Source: Deinococcus planocerae
Lineage (GTDB): Bacteria; Deinococcota; Deinococci; Deinococcales; Deinococcaceae
DNA: 55,353 nucleotides
Direction of reading: 5' to 3'
Assembly (NCBI RefSeq): GCF_002869765.1
Contig: NZ_PNOR01000030.1
Span: 1-55,353, forward strand
Shown: positions 1 to 11,216 of the stretch, in pieces
Position numbering within the stretch: the first letter of the stretch is position 1
Layout of the letters: each line of letters opens with the position of its first letter
Translations under genes and position numbers: made by a program
The notes under the pieces: model-generated
What the model was told of the DNA's origin: nothing
The model's database searches: none
Seen by the model: the letters and a program-made list of their open reading frames with translations, nothing else

Positions 1-105
1 AGGAGGGGGGCCTGCGCGGGTGGCGGGCCCCTCCTCCGTTCGGTGGCCTCACCCCGGTGTGAGGCTGCGGGCTCCCCGGCCCAAGCGCGGAGGCGCGCCC
101 CCTCC

Positions 106-834
106 TCACGGGCCCCTTTGCAGCCCCCGGTCGGTGAGCTGCACCGTGGTCAGGTCGAGGTTGAGGGTGGCGCGGGCCCCCCGGGCGACGGCGGCCTTGA
201 CCTGTCCCAGCGCCGCCGGCTGGCCCTTCGCGGCGCCCACCGACGCGCTGACGAGGGCGGCCTGGATCAGCATCGCCTCGGCGAGTTCCTGCCTCTGCGC
301 GTCGGTGGCGGCGGTGAACCGGGGCGTGTTCGCCAGCGCCCGCGCCATCTGGTCGCGCACGGCGGTGAGCTGGGCCCGGCTGGGGTCGTCGTCCCGCCCG
401 CGCACCCCGTACCACGCGGCCACGAGATAGACGGCGGTCGCGTCGGCCACGTCGTCGGTCCTCAACCCGGAGGGGGCGAGCGCCTTGCCGATCTCGCCGA
501 TCACGTCGGTGGAGGCAAAGAGCCTCTCCAGCTCGGCGGCCCCCTGCGGATCGGCGGCGCGGGTCTTCGCCACGAACCCCGCGAGGTTCCGTTTTCGGAC
601 CTCCGGGCTGGGGCGGAAGGTGGTGGGCCCGCGCGGAGTCGGGGCGGGGCGGCCCGGCAGCGCCTGATCCTGCTGGGCCTTGGCGCTCAGCACGTTGTTC
701 CAGTGCATCGTCTGGTAGATGCTCAGGGCCGTGTTGCTCAGGCTCTGGGGATCGATCTGCGCCCCGACCGGTGAGAGGAAGCCCAGCGAAAGGGTCAACA
801 CACCCGCGGTGATCACCCGGTGAACCGTTCTCAT
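106..834 (-). CDS. secreted protein of unknown function
   Basis: Predicted 242-residue exported protein. The start is placed at the second of two close ATG codons (834): AGGAGG abuts the first ATG (840), leaving no spacing there, whereas the second has six bases. From 834 the protein begins with MRT, a hydrophobic stretch (residues 7-18) and a likely cleavage after GAQ near residue 26, so a Sec signal peptide is clear. The mature part has a Pro-rich linker (around residues 60-80) and then a helical, Ala-rich domain with no cysteine and no catalytic motif that I recognise. It faces away from the polyol genes and shows no operon partner. A solute-binding or envelope-structural role cannot be separated on sequence alone; the gene call itself is solid, the function unknown. 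Confidence 0.75.
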   Translation of the reverse strand: MRTVHRVITAGVLTLSLGFLSPVGAQIDPQSLSNTALSIYQTMHWNNVLSAKAQQDQALPGRPAPTPRGPTTFRPSPEVRKRNLAGFVAKTRAADPQGAAELERLFASTDVIGEIGKALAPSGLRTDDVADATAVYLVAAWYGVRGRDDDPSRAQLTAVRDQMARALANTPRFTAATDAQRQELAEAMLIQAALVSASVGAAKGQPAALGQVKAAVARGARATLNLDLTTVQLTDRGLQRGP

Positions 835-1023
835 CGACATCCTCCTGGAAAAAGGGCCCCACGTCCGCCCCACCCGGGCGAGGAGCGCGGTGAGGGCCTG
901 ACCGACGCGCGAAGGGGGAGGCCGGGGGCGAGGGGGTGCGAGGCCAGATGCTAGTGCCCCCCCACGTGGGCGCACATGTGCCGGAAGTCATGGCCCGGAG
1001 GGAGCTTCGGGGAGCGGCGCTCC

Positions 1024-1377
1024 TCAGCGCGCCCGGTCGAGCGCCCCCCACGCCTGAAACAAGACCGCCAGGGCGAGCATGTACCCCAGGGGCAGCGCGC
1101 TCCAGACCACGCTGCCGCGCGCCTCGCCCCGGCCCGCCGCCCGCCCGGCGAGGACGAGGCCGCCGAGGTACACCAGCGGATAGGCGAGCGAGCCCCAGCA
1201 AAAGGCCTGCTTCACCGTGGTGAGGAGGGCGGGCGGCGAGTTGGGGTCGGAGGTGCCCAGCGTCATCAGGCTCGCCGGCAGGACCAGGGGGTACGCGAGC
1301 AGCGGCAGCGCGCCGAGCCCCCGCAGCGCCCAGGTGAGGGTGCGGCCCGTCGGGTTGTTCGCGGCCTGGTGCTTCAC
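1024..1377 (-). CDS. small integral membrane protein
   Basis: A 117-residue protein starting at GTG 1377, with GAGGAC upstream as a modest ribosome site. Three hydrophobic segments are visible, around residues 15-40, 58-78 and 90-112, separated by short polar loops (an NSPP turn, then a Gly/Arg-rich loop AAGRGEARG). The composition is that of a multi-span inner-membrane protein with no soluble domain. It ends 49 bases before the LacI-type gene in window coordinates, both on the minus strand with the repressor upstream, so it could share that transcript across the gap of about 110 bases. No family was recognised; it may be a DUF-type membrane protein of Deinococci. Confidence 0.6.
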   Translation of the reverse strand: MKHQAANNPTGRTLTWALRGLGALPLLAYPLVLPASLMTLGTSDPNSPPALLTTVKQAFCWGSLAYPLVYLGGLVLAGRAAGRGEARGSVVWSALPLGYMLALAVLFQAWGALDRAR

Positions 1378-1490
1378 GCTGTCCTCGCACGGGCTGGGGA
1401 AACCGGGTTCGGGGCGGGCGGACTGTTCCGGAAGGGAATGGTGGACCTCCAGTGGAGGCGAGCGGGCGGGCGCGAGCCGGTGGGGCGGGC

Positions 1491-2516
<1,026 letters not shown>

Positions 2517-2522
2517 GAGGGC

Positions 2523-2528
2523 ATTCTA
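2523..2528 (-). promoter_or_regulatory. -10 box of a leaderless promoter for the LacI gene
   Basis: On the minus strand the hexamer TAGAAT lies exactly six bases before the GTG start of the repressor, and no purine-rich ribosome site fits in between. Deinococcus genes often carry a TANNNT -10 box directly before the start codon and make leaderless mRNA. No good -35 hexamer was found at 16-18 bases. Confidence 0.45.
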
Positions 2529-2758
2529 GGACCCTTCCGCCCCCCGCCCCCACCGGGGGTGGCCCCGAGGCCATCTCTGTACTCGGTCCATTCGCACAGG
2601 GCTAGACGCGGCGGGGGGACTGTGTTTCAATCATGGACACGAGACCATTTCAGGGGAGTTCGGGGAAAGAGGCCCCGCCCCATGTTCGCGAGGTTGCTCC
2701 GCCCAGGCCGCCCGCATCCTTCGCCTGCCGTCCCCGCGCGGTTTCAGGAGGTTTTGTC
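2529..2758. promoter_or_regulatory. divergent control region, LacI gene / polyol operon
   Basis: About 230 bases between the divergent repressor and binding-protein genes. It should hold the operon promoter and the repressor's operator. A GTGT(11)ACAC inverted pair (2621-2639 or close by) and two TTTCA copies about 23 bases apart are visible, but none is a convincing LacI operator, and I could not settle a -35/-10 pair. The ribosome site of the next gene (CAGGAGG, seven bases before ATG 2759) is clear. Confidence 0.4.
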
Positions 2759-4087
2759 ATGAGAAGACTCGCCCTGCTCGGCCTCGCCCTGTGCGCCTCG
2801 GCCCAAGCGGCCACCACCATCACCATCGCCACGGTGAACAATCCCGACATGGTGACGATGCAGCGGCTCACCCCCGAATTCACGAAGAAGTACCCCGACA
2901 TCAACGTGAAGTGGGTGGTCCTCCCCGAAAACGAGCTGCGGCAGAAAGTCACCCTCGACGTGGCGAGCAACGCGGGCAGCTACGACATCCTCACCATCGG
3001 CTCGTACGAGGTGCCGATCTGGGCGAGGAACGGCTGGCTCGACCCCCTCACGCCCCTGTTCCAGAAGAACCCGAACATCGCCGCCTCGTACCGGGTGAAC
3101 GACCTGCTGCCCGCCGTGCGGAGCGCCCTGACGGTGAACAACCAGCTCTACGCCGTGCCCTTCTACGCCGAGTCGAGCATGACCTTTTACAACAAGGACC
3201 TGTTCGGGAAAGCGGGGCTCACCATGCCGCAGAACCCCACCTGGCAACAGGTGCAGGGCTTCGCCAGCAAGATTCACAACCCCTCGCAGGGCGTGTACGG
3301 CATCTGCCTGCGCGGGCTGCCCGGCTGGGGCGAGAACATGGCCTTCATCACCACCATGGTCAACACCTTCGGCGGACGCTGGTTCGACCAGAACTGGCAG
3401 GCGCAGCTCAACACCCCCGCGTGGAAAAACGCCCTGACCTTCTACGTGGACACCCTCAAAAAGTACGGCCCCCCCGGCGCGACGAGCAACGGCTTTACCG
3501 AGAACCTCACCCTGATGAGCCAGGGCAAGTGCGGCATGTGGGTGGACGCGACCGTGGCGGCGGGCTTCCTGAGTGACCCCGCGTCCTCCAAGATCGTGAA
3601 GTCGGTGGGCTTTGCCAACGCGCCCGTCGGCCCCGGCACCCCGCGCGGCAGCAACTGGTTCTGGTCTTGGAACCTGGCGATCCCCCGGAGCACCAAAAAC
3701 GAGGACGCCGCCTTCCGGTTCCTGACCTGGGCCACCAGCCCCGAGTACATCGGCCTCGTCGCCCGGACGAAGGGCACCTGGGCCGCCGTGCCCCCCGGCA
3801 CCCGCACGAGCACCTACAACAACCCCAACTACAAGCGGGCGGCGGGGGCTTTCAGCGGCCTCGTGCTGAGCGCCATCAACCGCGCCGACGTGACGCGGCC
3901 CACCAAGGACCCGGTGCCCTACACCGGCATCCAGTACGTGTCGATCCCGCAGTTCCAGGCACTCGGCACCCAGGTCGGGCAGTACATGGCGGGGGCCCTG
4001 AGCGGCCAGACCTCGGTCGACCAGGCGCTGAAGCAGGGGCAAGACGCCGCCAACCGGGTCGCCAAGGAGGGCGGGTTCCAGAAGTAA
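2759..4087 (+). CDS. polyol/sugar ABC transporter substrate-binding protein
   Basis: A 442-residue exported binding protein (ABC family 1, SmoE/MtlE-like). ATG 2759 is chosen because CAGGAGG stands seven bases upstream and the product then opens with a signal peptide (MRRLALLGLALCASAQA). The mature protein has the family layout: a short beta-alpha start (TITIATVNNPDM), a GSYEVPIWARNGWL hinge region, a YAVPFYAESSMTFYNKDLF segment and a C-terminal lobe with FLTWATSPEY. It captures the substrate outside the membrane and hands it to the two permeases downstream. A 12-bp hairpin follows the gene, which would favour more binding protein than permease. The substrate (sorbitol or mannitol rather than a disaccharide) is inferred from the two polyol dehydrogenases in the same operon. 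Confidence 0.92.
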   Translation: MRRLALLGLALCASAQAATTITIATVNNPDMVTMQRLTPEFTKKYPDINVKWVVLPENELRQKVTLDVASNAGSYDILTIGSYEVPIWARNGWLDPLTPLFQKNPNIAASYRVNDLLPAVRSALTVNNQLYAVPFYAESSMTFYNKDLFGKAGLTMPQNPTWQQVQGFASKIHNPSQGVYGICLRGLPGWGENMAFITTMVNTFGGRWFDQNWQAQLNTPAWKNALTFYVDTLKKYGPPGATSNGFTENLTLMSQGKCGMWVDATVAAGFLSDPASSKIVKSVGFANAPVGPGTPRGSNWFWSWNLAIPRSTKNEDAAFRFLTWATSPEYIGLVARTKGTWAAVPPGTRTSTYNNPNYKRAAGAFSGLVLSAINRADVTRPTKDPVPYTGIQYVSIPQFQALGTQVGQYMAGALSGQTSVDQALKQGQDAANRVAKEGGFQK

Positions 4088-4108
4088 CGCCGCCCGCGAC
4101 GAGGCGCC

Positions 4109-4160
4109 GGGGCGAGGGGGGCTTGGAGGCAGAGGCACTCCTCCGGCTCCCCCTCGCCCC
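4109..4160 (+). promoter_or_regulatory. intercistronic hairpin after the binding-protein gene
   Basis: Perfect 12-bp inverted repeat: 4109-4120 (GGGGCGAGGGGG) pairs with 4149-4160, with a smaller GGAG/CTCC pair inside the loop. No T-run follows, so it is more likely an mRNA-stabilising or attenuating hairpin than a full terminator. Such structures commonly set the binding protein above the permeases in ABC operons. Confidence 0.7.
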
Positions 4161-4189
4161 ATTCAAGAGAGCACAGCCGAGGTGACCCC

Positions 4190-5122
<933 letters not shown>

Positions 5123-5123
5123 C

Positions 5124-5990
<867 letters not shown>

Positions 5991-5998
5991 GCTCGGGT

Positions 5999-6027
5999 CG
6001 CTTCCGCGGTGGGCCCGGACGGAAGCG
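5999..6027 (+). promoter_or_regulatory. hairpin between permease and dehydrogenase genes
   Basis: Perfect 8-bp inverted repeat (CGCTTCCG at 5999-6006, CGGAAGCG at 6020-6027) immediately after the permease stop. There is no T-run, so it is probably a processing or attenuation structure within the polyol operon rather than its end. Confidence 0.45.
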
Positions 6028-6111
6028 GGGCAGGAGCCGGGACAGGAGGCCGGGCCCGGTTTTCCCCCCGCAGCGCAGGGCCCGTGCCACTCGTTTCAGG
6101 AGAAAACCCCT

Positions 6112-7656
<1,545 letters not shown>

Positions 7657-7820
7657 CCGTGGCCTGACCCGCCTGCGTCCTCGACCTCCCCCCGGCGAGC
7701 GGTTCGCCCTCGTCGTGGGGCACGTGGGCGACGGCCTGGAGACCACGCGCGGCTGAGGTCCCGCCGTCCCCCTTCCCCGGAACTCGGCCCGGTGGGTCCT
7801 CCCGCCAGGAAGGAGCGATC
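7657..7820. other. short intergenic spacer
   Basis: About 160 bases between the two dehydrogenase genes. No promoter, terminator or operator is visible. The only distinct signal is the purine-rich AGGAAGGAG just before ATG 7821, the ribosome site of the next gene. Confidence 0.4.
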
Positions 7821-8903
7821 ATGACCGCCTCCGATTCCTCTCCCCGCTCCTCCCGCACCAGCGTCCTGCACGGCCTGCGCGACCTGCGCTGGGAGACGCG
7901 CGAGGTGGCCCCCCCCGGTCCCCGCGAGGTCCGCGTGCGTGTGCGGCGCATCGGTGTGTGTGGCAGCGACGTGCACTACTACACGCACGGGAGAATCGGC
8001 CCGTTCGTGGTGGAGGCTCCCCTCGTCCTCGGCCACGAGGTGATGGGCGTGGTGGACGCGGTGGGCGAGGGGGTGACCCGCGTGAGGCCGGGCGACCGGG
8101 TGGCGCTGGAACCTGGCTTCCCCTGCCGCCGCTGCGCCTACTGCAAGCGCGGCGAGTACAACCTCTGCCCGGAGATGACCTTCATGGCGACCCCGCCCGT
8201 CCACGGCGCGCTCTCCGAGCACGTCCTCTGGCCCGACGACTTCGCCTTCCCCCTCCCCGACGCTCTCAGCGACGACGCGGGCGCCCTGATCGAGCCCCTG
8301 GCGGTCGGCGTGTGGGCCGCGCGCAAGGGGGCGGTGTCTCCGGGGCAGAGCGTCGCGGTCTTCGGCTCCGGGCCCATCGGCTGCACCACCCTGCAAGCGG
8401 CGAGAGCGGCTGGGGCGACCACCCTCATCGCCGTCGACCTGGAGGACTTCCGCCTCGACCTCGCCCGCCGGGTGGGCGCGACGCACACGGTCAACGCGCG
8501 GCACGAGGACCCCATCCCCCGCATCCGGGAGATCACCCGCTCCGACCTCCCGGAGACGCACGCCGGGGTGGACGTAGCCTTCGAGACGGCAGGGAGCCTG
8601 CCGACCACCCGCCTGAGCCTCGCCGCACCCCGGCCCGGCGGCACGACCGTCCTCGTGGGGTTGCCGCCCGACCCGGAGGTGAGCCTCGACCTCGTGGCGG
8701 CGGCGAGCCGTGAGGTCAACATCCGGGGCGTGTTCCGATACGCGAACTGCTACCCGGCGGCCATCGCGCTTGTCGAGAGCGGGGCCGTGAACCTCGACGC
8801 GCTCGTGACCCACCGCTACGCCTTCGAGCGGACGCCGGAAGCTTTCGAGTTCGCCGACCGCGAAAAGCAGACGAGCATGAAGGTCATGATCGACGTGGGC
8901 TGA
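7821..8903 (+). CDS. zinc-dependent sorbitol/xylitol-type dehydrogenase
   Basis: A 360-residue medium-chain dehydrogenase (MDR family, sorbitol/L-iditol/xylitol group) that oxidises a polyol at C2 to the ketose. Catalytic-zinc ligands are seen in VCGSDVHYY and LGHEVMG. The structural-zinc lobe is complete, with four cysteines in the segment around residues 98-115 (CRRCAYCKRGEYNLC). The nucleotide fold is FGSGPIG followed by AVDLEDFRL, whose acidic residue at the end of beta-2 points to NAD rather than NADP. ATG 7821 is preceded by AGGAAGGAGC. It completes the polyol operon: with the mannitol-type enzyme it lets the cell use more than one hexitol or pentitol taken up by the same transporter. 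Confidence 0.92.
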   Translation: MTASDSSPRSSRTSVLHGLRDLRWETREVAPPGPREVRVRVRRIGVCGSDVHYYTHGRIGPFVVEAPLVLGHEVMGVVDAVGEGVTRVRPGDRVALEPGFPCRRCAYCKRGEYNLCPEMTFMATPPVHGALSEHVLWPDDFAFPLPDALSDDAGALIEPLAVGVWAARKGAVSPGQSVAVFGSGPIGCTTLQAARAAGATTLIAVDLEDFRLDLARRVGATHTVNARHEDPIPRIREITRSDLPETHAGVDVAFETAGSLPTTRLSLAAPRPGGTTVLVGLPPDPEVSLDLVAAASREVNIRGVFRYANCYPAAIALVESGAVNLDALVTHRYAFERTPEAFEFADREKQTSMKVMIDVG

Positions 8904-9157
8904 GCCCTGAGCCCCCTCCGGAGCGGAGTCCACATGCGGGGGGCAGGGGGGCGTCTACCCGTCCGCTGGCCCCTGCCCATCCAGTGGCCGCCCGGCGCCC
9001 GGCTCTCCGGCGGCTGAGCCCCCTGCGTGGGCCGCGACCCGCGGCGGCCTCGGGCTCTGGTGCCCCACCTTGCACCGCGCCTGCCCGGGCCGTCAACTCC
9101 TCAAGGCCGGATGAAGGCGAGCGCCGCCCGCGCCTTCCCCAGAATGAAGGCCACCCC
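8904..9157. other. intergenic, nothing clear
   Basis: About 250 GC-rich bases between the polyol operon and the nucleotidyltransferase. A short CTCCGGAG palindrome lies near 8924, but there is no terminator with a T-run. I see no convincing promoter and no small gene. Confidence 0.3.
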
Positions 9158-9988
9158 ATGCCGCCTCCCACCGACGACCTCCGCTTCACCCCCGAGGTGC
9201 GCGCGATGCTCGGCGCCCTCGTGTCCGGCGTGCGGGCGGCGCTGGGGGACGATCTCGTCGGCGTGTACCTGCGCGGCTCCCTCGCCCTCGGCGACTTCGA
9301 CCCGGAATCGAGCGACCTCGACTTTCTCGTCGTGACCGGGCCCCCCGTGTCGGATGCCCAGTTCGCCGCCCTCGCGGACCTTCACACCCGGCTCGCCGCG
9401 CTCGACAACCCCTACGCCGGGCACATCGAGGGCTCCTACATCGACCGAGCCTCGCTGCGGCACTTCGCCCCGCACGAGCGGCGTCACCCCACGGTCGGCC
9501 CGGACTGGGCCTTCTCCCGGGGCGAGCACGGCGCCGACTGGATGCTCGAACGCTGGGTCGTGCGTGAGCGCGGCGTGACCCTGCTTGGCCCCGATCCCAG
9601 GACACTCATTGAGCCCATTACGGCGGACGGGCTCCGGGTGAGCGTCCGGCAGACGCTGCGGTCGTGGGCCTCTCAGCCGGACGAGCCGGAGTGGCTGCGC
9701 CGCCGCAGCTATCAGGCCTTCGCGGTCCAGACGATGTGCCGGGCGCTCTTCACCCTGCTCACGGGCGAATTGCCCAGCAAGCCCCGCGCCGTGGCCTGGG
9801 CCCTCGGTGCTCTGCCGGGGCCATGGCGCTCCCTGATCGAGCGTTCGCGGGCGTGGCACCTCGACGACACGCCCGACCCCTCGGCCCTGCCCGAGGTGAT
9901 GCGCTTCGTCCGCTGGGCGGCGAGCGAGGGGGAGGCGGCGGTGGTGGGGGAGACGACCCCCGGCCCCCGCCCCCCCGACTCTGGGTGA
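9158..9988 (+). CDS. aminoglycoside-type nucleotidyltransferase (ANT/DUF4111)
   Basis: A 276-residue protein from ATG 9158. The nucleotidyltransferase core (residues 20-60) holds the diagnostic GS(x)8-9SDLD pattern, here GSLALGDFDPESSDLDFLVV, with two metal-binding Asp residues. The C-terminal half resembles the DUF4111 helical domain of ANT(3'')/ANT(9) streptomycin and spectinomycin adenylyltransferases: MCRALFTLLTGELPSKPRAV followed by a WALGALP...W..LIERS helix. Family members adenylylate aminoglycosides, but many environmental ones have unknown small-molecule targets. It precedes the radical-SAM gene by 42 bases on the same strand and may be co-transcribed with it. Function as a resistance enzyme is possible but unproven. 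Confidence 0.82.
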   Translation: MPPPTDDLRFTPEVRAMLGALVSGVRAALGDDLVGVYLRGSLALGDFDPESSDLDFLVVTGPPVSDAQFAALADLHTRLAALDNPYAGHIEGSYIDRASLRHFAPHERRHPTVGPDWAFSRGEHGADWMLERWVVRERGVTLLGPDPRTLIEPITADGLRVSVRQTLRSWASQPDEPEWLRRRSYQAFAVQTMCRALFTLLTGELPSKPRAVAWALGALPGPWRSLIERSRAWHLDDTPDPSALPEVMRFVRWAASEGEAAVVGETTPGPRPPDSG

Positions 9989-10030
9989 TCGGGGACGGCG
10001 GGCAGCCCGCGCCCGTGCTCTCCTGGCGGC

Positions 10031-11092
10031 ATGGCCTCCTGGCTCCTCGACGTCCGCCACATCTACCTGGAGCCCCGGGTGACCGAGTACGCGCGGGGCC
10101 GCGACATCCTGGCCCGCTTCCCGGACGCCGAGCGAACCCTGGTCCCCTCCCACTGGAACATTCCTGGTCTGCACGGCAACGCGGGGCTGGTGCGCGACTG
10201 GGTGCGGCTCAAGCGGCAGGTGCTCGTCCTCGGCGTGCGCAAGACCTTCACCACCCGCGCCAACGGGCGCAGCGCGGACTGGATCGCGCCGGGCCTCGCC
10301 AACGGCTGCGCGCTCGCCTGCGCGTACTGCTACGTGCCGCGCCGCAAGGGCTTTGCCAACCCCATCACCACCTTCGTGAACATCGAGGAGGCGCTCGCCG
10401 CCCTGCGCCGCCACGCCGCGAAGCTCGGGCCCAAGACCCAGCCCAATCAGGTCGATCCCGAGCTGTGGGTCTACGACGTGGGCGAGAACAGCGACCTGAG
10501 CGTGGACGCCCTGCTCTCAGACAACGTGCGCGACCTCGTGGCGCTCTACCGGGAGCTGCCCAACGCCAAGGCGTCCTTTGCCACCAAGTACGTGAACCGC
10601 GACCTGCTGACCTACGACCCCCAGGGCAAGACGCGCGTGCGCTTCTCGCTGATGCCGCGCCCCGTCGCCCGCGTGCTCGACGTGCGGACCTCACCCATCC
10701 GGGAGCGCATCGCCGCCGTGAACGACTTCGTGGAGGCGGGGTACGAGGTCCACCTCAACTTCTCGCCCGTGGTGATCTACGAGGGCTGGACCGCCGACTA
10801 CACGGAGCTGCTGCGTGAGGTCCGGGACGTGCTCTCCCCGCGCGCCAGGGCGCAGCTCGCCGCCGAGGTGATCTTCCTGACCCACAACGCGGGCCTGCAC
10901 GAGGTCAACCTGGGCTGGCACCCCCGGGCCGAGCGGCTGCTGTGGCGCCCGGCGTGGCAGGAGACCAAACGGTCGGAGCACGGCGGCGAAAATATCCGCT
11001 ACCGCCACGGCTTCAAGGGCCAGGCGGTCGCCCGCTTCACCGAACTGCTGACCCGCGAGTTGCCGGAGTGTCGGGTGCGCTACGCCTTCTGA
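10031..11092 (+). CDS. radical-SAM spore photoproduct lyase family protein
   Basis: A 353-residue radical-SAM protein. The cluster-binding motif is C93-x3-C97-x2-C100 (in GCALACAYCYVPRRKGF), the spacing shared with spore photoproduct lyase (Spl). The barrel continues with TKYVNRDLL, RFSLMP and HLNFSPVVIYEGW segments typical of the Spl family. Only four cysteines exist in the whole protein: three in the motif and C347 near the end. Bacillus Spl needs a further cysteine (Cys141) in a CTSD context; the matching stretch here (about residues 148-156) reads YDVGENSDL, so the H-atom donor is absent. It is therefore a member of the non-sporulator Spl-like branch, perhaps acting on another lesion or substrate. 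The neighbour upstream is a nucleotidyltransferase. Confidence 0.88.
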   Translation: MASWLLDVRHIYLEPRVTEYARGRDILARFPDAERTLVPSHWNIPGLHGNAGLVRDWVRLKRQVLVLGVRKTFTTRANGRSADWIAPGLANGCALACAYCYVPRRKGFANPITTFVNIEEALAALRRHAAKLGPKTQPNQVDPELWVYDVGENSDLSVDALLSDNVRDLVALYRELPNAKASFATKYVNRDLLTYDPQGKTRVRFSLMPRPVARVLDVRTSPIRERIAAVNDFVEAGYEVHLNFSPVVIYEGWTADYTELLREVRDVLSPRARAQLAAEVIFLTHNAGLHEVNLGWHPRAERLLWRPAWQETKRSEHGGENIRYRHGFKGQAVARFTELLTRELPECRVRYAF

Positions 11093-11170
11093 CGGCGGTG
11101 GCCGGACGAGTTGAGGGTCTTCCCCTCCAGTGGTCCGGCCCGAGCGGAGCGAGCAACCGTGATAAGGAGA

Positions 11171-11198
11171 GGCACCCCCACCGCCGGGTGAGGGTGCC
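11171..11198. terminator. bidirectional terminator hairpin
   Basis: 12-bp stem with one mismatch, 11171-11182 (GGCACCCCCACC) with 11187-11198, around a four-base GCCG loop. It lies between two convergent genes, with CCCTTTC on the plus-strand side and a moderately T-rich flank on the other strand. Confidence 0.75.
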
Positions 11199-11216
11199 CC
11201 TTTCGTGCGGGTGGGC

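Noticed and set aside
7664..7756. Open stretch reading RFALVVGHVGDGLETTRG after the mannitol-type dehydrogenase
   Set aside because: No start codon with a ribosome site, only about 30 codons, and no family match; most likely chance.
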